From positions 1-9,787 of the forward strand of contig JAAERC010001152.1 of the NCBI GenBank assembly GCA_024230695.1: a DNA stretch of 9,787 nucleotides, in the 5' to 3' direction. Source of the DNA: Candidatus Zixiibacteriota bacterium (GTDB lineage Bacteria; Zixibacteria; MSB-5A5; GN15; PGXB01). Below are positions 6,072 to 9,787 of this stretch, piece by piece; the first letter of the stretch is position 1; each line of letters starts with the position of its first letter. Made by a program: the position numbers and the translations under genes. Below the pieces are notes generated by a model. It did not search any database. It saw only the letters and a program-made list of their open reading frames with translations, and had not been told where the DNA came from.

Positions 6072-7157
6072 TTATTCATTCGCAAGCTTTTTAAGAGTTA
6101 TTTCTTTTAGTTCTTCTATTGTATGATTCCGCAAATCTATGTAGCCGATTGTTTCATTTAAGCCTGGAATTTCTGTATCATCCAAGCGAACAGGCAAAAT
6201 ATACTCTTGGTTTTCCCTAAATGCTCGTGCTTGGGCTTGCTTCAACTCATGTCGTGTCCAAATTTTCTCTGCATATGCCACAGAAACGAAGATTATGCAG
6301 TAACGGGCTCGATCTCGATACACCTTTTGAAAATGCTGATATAAGTCTTTTCCCCATAGATCTTCTTTTTCATAGTCGTCATAAAATACCCGCACATCTT
6401 CATCTTTAAGACCATTAGCCAGCTCTTCAGCTATATTTCGGTTCTCACCAGCAAATGATAGTGCTATGTCGTATTTATAATTATCGGGCTCACTATTTTT
6501 GCCGGAATCATTTTGCGTTGTAATGTTACGAAATTTATCTAATCGATTAAGTTGCGTATCAAATTTTGGGCCTTTTGTTACCCTATGTCTAATTTGTTCT
6601 TCTTTAGGTAAGGTATCGAGAGGATGCATATTATAATTACAGTCAAGAACCCCGTCCCTTATAAATCGATCTATTTGATTAAGAATAGTCCTATAGTTGA
6701 ATTTAAGTGCCGTTACAATTTCATATATTAGGAATGGCTTTTGATGAAATTCATCATATCTCTTAGAGATATAATTTAAGATTGCAGCTTGAACACTCTT
6801 TTTGTCTTTTTTATTTTTATACAGAAATTCTTCATAGTTTGCTGGATTAGTATCTATCTCATATATTTTTTTATTAATTATTTTATAACAAGCGCGACCA
6901 CAAATAATTTGAAATATTAAAGATCCGCTTTCATTTTTTGGTAGCGTTGAATGGTAAATACCTGCAATGAATACTTCTTTACTTGAATGTTTATCGATAT
7001 CACTATCATCGATATTGTTTATTGAAAAAAAATAAGAATAACCATCCCTGCCCAATAGCTGAAGATGACCGCTTGATGGTAATGTTACTTGATATACATT
7101 TCCGTCCTTATAAATATGATAAACAGTATTGCTTAGATTGCCCAGTATTTCATCCAT
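6072..7157 (-). CDS. TIR-domain protein with winged-helix-like middle domain, coupled to secA
   Basis: The preferred start is ATG 7157 (361 residues), with GTGAGG (7163-7168) 5 nt upstream. An ATG at 7178 has no ribosome binding site, and the longer frame up to 7304 merely overlaps secA. Residues 1-105 form a strand-rich N-terminal domain I cannot assign. Residues 121-175 (AILNYISKRY...EIVTALKFNYRTILNQIDRFIRDGVL) look like a winged helix. Residues 225-345 are a TIR domain (KYDIALSFAGENR at 228-240, VFYDD at 257-261, LWGKDLY at 267-273). W300-T-R-H-E304 matches the WxxxE arrangement of NAD+-cleaving TIRs such as SARM1, so the catalytic glutamate appears present. TIR domains in bacteria act in antiphage defence or as NADase/cyclase effectors; the target is unknown here. 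The gene begins 7 bp after the secA stop, and its 5' half is visibly more AT-rich than secA, hinting at later acquisition. Confidence 0.88.
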   Translation of the reverse strand: MDEILGNLSNTVYHIYKDGNVYQVTLPSSGHLQLLGRDGYSYFFSINNIDDSDIDKHSSKEVFIAGIYHSTLPKNESGSLIFQIICGRACYKIINKKIYEIDTNPANYEEFLYKNKKDKKSVQAAILNYISKRYDEFHQKPFLIYEIVTALKFNYRTILNQIDRFIRDGVLDCNYNMHPLDTLPKEEQIRHRVTKGPKFDTQLNRLDKFRNITTQNDSGKNSEPDNYKYDIALSFAGENRNIAEELANGLKDEDVRVFYDDYEKEDLWGKDLYQHFQKVYRDRARYCIIFVSVAYAEKIWTRHELKQAQARAFRENQEYILPVRLDDTEIPGLNETIGYIDLRNHTIEELKEITLKKLANE

Positions 7158-7162
7158 GTTTT

Positions 7163-7168
7163 CCTCAC
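7163..7168 (-). promoter_or_regulatory. Ribosome binding site of the TIR gene overlapping the secA stop
   Basis: GTGAGG (minus strand) contains the secA TGA stop (7165-7167) and sits 5 nt before the ATG at 7157. Ribosomes ending secA would therefore sit on the TIR initiation region, which favours translational coupling and fixes the TIR start at 7157. Confidence 0.7.
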
Positions 7169-9787
7169 CCAGCACCATGGCATTTTTTGTATTTCTTGCC
7201 TGATCCGCAGGGGCAGGGTTCGTTACGGCCGACCTTCTTTCCCTGACGGACAACCGGTTTGGCTTTACCGCGTTTTGATGCCGCCGCCATAGGGGAACCT
7301 TCATCTGATTTCGTCGCCGAACCGAATCCCATTCCGGCTGTTTCCTGATGCGATGCCACCAGATCCTGACTTGCCATCTCTTTTTGTCGCTGTATACGTT
7401 CTTCCTCGGGGATATTTACCTGCAGTTTGAACACCATGCCGACAATATCTTTATCAACAACACCGATCAGATCAGAAAACAATTCGAACGATTCTTTTTT
7501 GTACTCGATCAATGGATTTCGCTGACCATATGATCGCAGACCAATACCGGTTTTAAGCTGATCCATCTCATACATATGATCGCGCCAGTGCCTGTCAATG
7601 GTCACCAGAACGGCATATTTCTCAAGTTTGCGCATGATGTCAACACCATACAACCGTTCTTTCTGCTCGTAAAATGTATTGATCGCTTTATGGACATTAT
7701 CATATAATGTCTCACGGGTCAGTGCCGGAATATCTTCTTCTTTGAATTTCAGATCGATCAAAAATGTATTGCGAACGTCAGTTTTAAGTCCGCCAAAATC
7801 CCAGTTTTCGGGATACTCTTTTTCGGGGCAATAGTTTTCGACAAATGATTCGAGAACAACTTCGATCAGCTCAGTAACTTCGTCTTTAATAGATTTCTGT
7901 TCAAGGGCGGCGAGTCGACGGTTATAGATAACCTCACGCTGGGCATTCATAACATCGTCATACTCCAGCGTATGTTTACGAATCGAGAAGTTCTGCGTTT
8001 CAACCCGTTTCTGCGCCCTTTCAATCGCTTTGGTAACCATCCCGGCGGTGATGACTTCACCATCCTCTACGCCGAGTTTGTCCATGATCCGAGCCAGACG
8101 ATCCGAACCAAACATCCGCATCAGGTTATCATCAAGTGACATATAAAAACGACTGGAACCGGGGTCACCCTGACGACCGGAACGACCGCGTAACTGACGA
8201 TCGATTCGTCGGGCATCATGCCGCTCGGTACCGATTATACGCAGACCACACGGGATTTCCTCTTTGCAATTAAGCTCATCAAAGTGTGGGCAGATTTCTT
8301 CTTCGGGATCACTATTTTTTATAGCGCAGTTATGATGTTTGACAACACCTTTGCCGAGTTTAATATCGGTTCCGCGACCGGCCATATTGGTCGCTATTGT
8401 AATCGCGCCCGGTTGACCCGCTTTGGCGACAATTTCTGCTTCCGACTGATGATGTTTGGCATTAAGAACCGAATGCGGGATCTTGGAACGTTTTAGCATT
8501 CTCGATAATGTTTCGGACACTTCGACAGAAACAGTACCGACCAGCACCGGTTGTTTTTTTCGATAACATTCTGATATCTCTTCAATGATCGCATTATATT
8601 TCTCACGACGAGTCTTATAGATGACATCATCGCAGTCGTCTCTTCTGACCGCCTCGTTGGTCGGAATGCAGACAACATCGAGTTTGTAAATATCAAACAG
8701 TTCCTGCGCCTCGGTCTCGGCAGTACCGGTCATCCCGGCAAGTTTATCATACATCCTGAAATAATTCTGAAGTGTAATAGTCGCCAATGTCTGCGATTCA
8801 CCCTCGATCTTGACATTTTCTTTGGCTTCGATCGCCTGATGCAAACCGTCGGAATATCGTCGTCCCGGCATCAATCGTCCGGTGAACTCATCAACGATCA
8901 TTATCTTGCCATCCTGCACCACGTACTCAACATCTTTCTCAAAGAGGGCATATGCTTTCAAAAGCTGACTGATAGAATGCACTTTCTCCGAACGGTCACC
9001 ATGAAGGCGGTACAACTCATCGGTTCTTTTTGTTTTTTCATCAGACGACATTGTTTCGTCGCCCTCGATCTCTGAGAGACCAACATTCAAATCAGGAATA
9101 GTAAACAGTTCTTGAATATCTGATGAAAACTGGGTTCGTCCAAAATCGGTCAGATCGATCGAGTTTTCCCGTTCGATAATAACATAGTTAAGGGTCTCAT
9201 CGATCTCGTACATCTTTTTATCACGAATATAATCAGCCTCAACCGAATCAATAAGCGATTGGATCCCCGGCTCTTTGATCAACTTCAAGAATCGTTTGTT
9301 TTTAGGGGCGCCGCGGCTGATTGCCAGGAGATGTTTTCCGGCTTCGTAAGCGTTTTCATCACCTTCAGTTTTGAGCAGTCTTTCCGCCTTATGCATTCTT
9401 TCGGTTATTAAATTAGTCTGTTTGCGAACCAGACTATTAACCGTTGGCCGCATCTCACCGTAGCGTTTATTAATAGTACTTTTCACTGGACCGGAAATGA
9501 TAAGTGGTGTCCGAGCCTCATCGATAAGGACCGAATCGACCTCATCAACAATAGCGTAATTATATCCACGATGAACCCGCTCTTCTTTAGACTGGGCCAT
9601 GTTATCGCGAAGATAATCAAAACCAAATTCGTTGTTTGTACCATATGTGATATCTTTGTTATATTCAATAACACGGTCAGCCGAGGTCATCTCATTTTGG
9701 ATACATCCAACTGTTAATCCCAAAAACTTAAATACCTGGCCCATCCACTCGCTGTCACGCAGGGCGAGATAGTCGTTGACTGTGACA
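7165..9787 (-). CDS. secA: Preprotein translocase ATPase SecA (5' end outside window)
   Basis: SecA is the cytoplasmic motor that drives unfolded preproteins through SecYEG. The reading frame is open to the window edge, entering at [15 protein letters not shown], so about 130 N-terminal residues including Walker A are missing. Counting from the methionine at 9744, visible signatures are [17 protein letters not shown] (33-49), the DEVD box (67-70), [14 protein letters not shown] (283-296), [11 protein letters not shown] (336-346), [10 protein letters not shown] (452-461), [27 protein letters not shown] (505-531), the helical wing and scaffold regions, and a C-terminal zinc/SecB-binding tail [14 protein letters not shown] (844-857). 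An uncommon cysteine-rich insertion (residues 465-500) precedes GTERH. The TGA stop (7165-7167) lies inside the ribosome binding site of the TIR gene. The domain order and all motifs look intact, so the gene is functional. Confidence 0.98.
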   Translation of the reverse strand, partial: VTVNDYLALRDSEWMGQVFKFLGLTVGCIQNEMTSADRVIEYNKDITYGTNNEFGFDYLRDNMAQSKEERVHRGYNYAIVDEVDSVLIDEARTPLIISGPVKSTINKRYGEMRPTVNSLVRKQTNLITERMHKAERLLKTEGDENAYEAGKHLLAISRGAPKNKRFLKLIKEPGIQSLIDSVEADYIRDKKMYEIDETLNYVIIERENSIDLTDFGRTQFSSDIQELFTIPDLNVGLSEIEGDETMSSDEKTKRTDELYRLHGDRSEKVHSISQLLKAYALFEKDVEYVVQDGKIMIVDEFTGRLMPGRRYSDGLHQAIEAKENVKIEGESQTLATITLQNYFRMYDKLAGMTGTAETEAQELFDIYKLDVVCIPTNEAVRRDDCDDVIYKTRREKYNAIIEEISECYRKKQPVLVGTVSVEVSETLSRMLKRSKIPHSVLNAKHHQSEAEIVAKAGQPGAITIATNMAGRGTDIKLGKGVVKHHNCAIKNSDPEEEICPHFDELNCKEEIPCGLRIIGTERHDARRIDRQLRGRSGRQGDPGSSRFYMSLDDNLMRMFGSDRLARIMDKLGVEDGEVITAGMVTKAIERAQKRVETQNFSIRKHTLEYDDVMNAQREVIYNRRLAALEQKSIKDEVTELIEVVLESFVENYCPEKEYPENWDFGGLKTDVRNTFLIDLKFKEEDIPALTRETLYDNVHKAINTFYEQKERLYGVDIMRKLEKYAVLVTIDRHWRDHMYEMDQLKTGIGLRSYGQRNPLIEYKKESFELFSDLIGVVDKDIVGMVFKLQVNIPEEERIQRQKEMASQDLVASHQETAGMGFGSATKSDEGSPMAAASKRGKAKPVVRQGKKVGRNEPCPCGSGKKYKKCHGAG

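Noticed and set aside
7158..7304. Longer N-terminus of the TIR protein starting at ATG 7304 or 7178
   Set aside because: The extension is the secA C-terminal coding region read in another frame, is rich in R and P unlike the rest, and neither ATG has a ribosome binding site, whereas ATG 7157 has one at the right distance.

Overview
The window reads as a chromosomal segment of a didermic bacterium, probably of the FCB superphylum (Bacteroidetes and relatives, or candidate phyla such as Zixibacteria or Marinimicrobia). The main clue is a secreted FG-GAP beta-propeller protein ending in a 'HPNPFNPET...SGIYFYRI...KKMVLLR' domain, the type IX secretion (Por) sorting signature common in that group. 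The SecA, with an insertion just before its GTERH motif, is compatible with this. The phylum assignment is inference. The sequence is moderately AT-rich, and most genes have clear purine-rich ribosome binding sites.

Layout. (1) 13-2887, plus strand: a strong sigma-70-like promoter, then a three-gene run of an NptA-type Na+/phosphate cotransporter, a separate PhoU-like protein and a TerC/Alx-family membrane protein. This looks like a phosphate and metal-ion handling operon. (2) 2896-4476, minus strand: the FG-GAP propeller/T9SS-sorted protein, convergent with terC across only 8 bp, with its own promoter (4604-4631) and a hairpin next to its ribosome binding site. (3) 4477-5217: about 740 bp without an intact gene. 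It holds a decayed second copy of the terC 3' end (about 4721-4836), in direct orientation to the intact gene, so the FG-GAP gene lies between two terC 3' ends. It also holds a nested inverted-repeat element (5100-5203). (4) 5218-5892, minus strand: an unrecognised small secreted protein with its own promoter. (5) 6072-9787, minus strand: secA (5' end outside the window) followed 7 bp later by a TIR-domain protein whose ribosome binding site contains the secA stop codon. A large GC-rich hairpin lies downstream.

The most notable items are the TIR protein (N-terminal domain of unknown type, winged-helix-like middle, C-terminal TIR with the WxxxE glutamate) translationally linked to secA; the terC 3'-end duplication around the FG-GAP gene; a four-cysteine insertion in SecA NBD2; and the cloverleaf-like intergenic element. 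No tRNA, rRNA, CRISPR array or transposase was seen.
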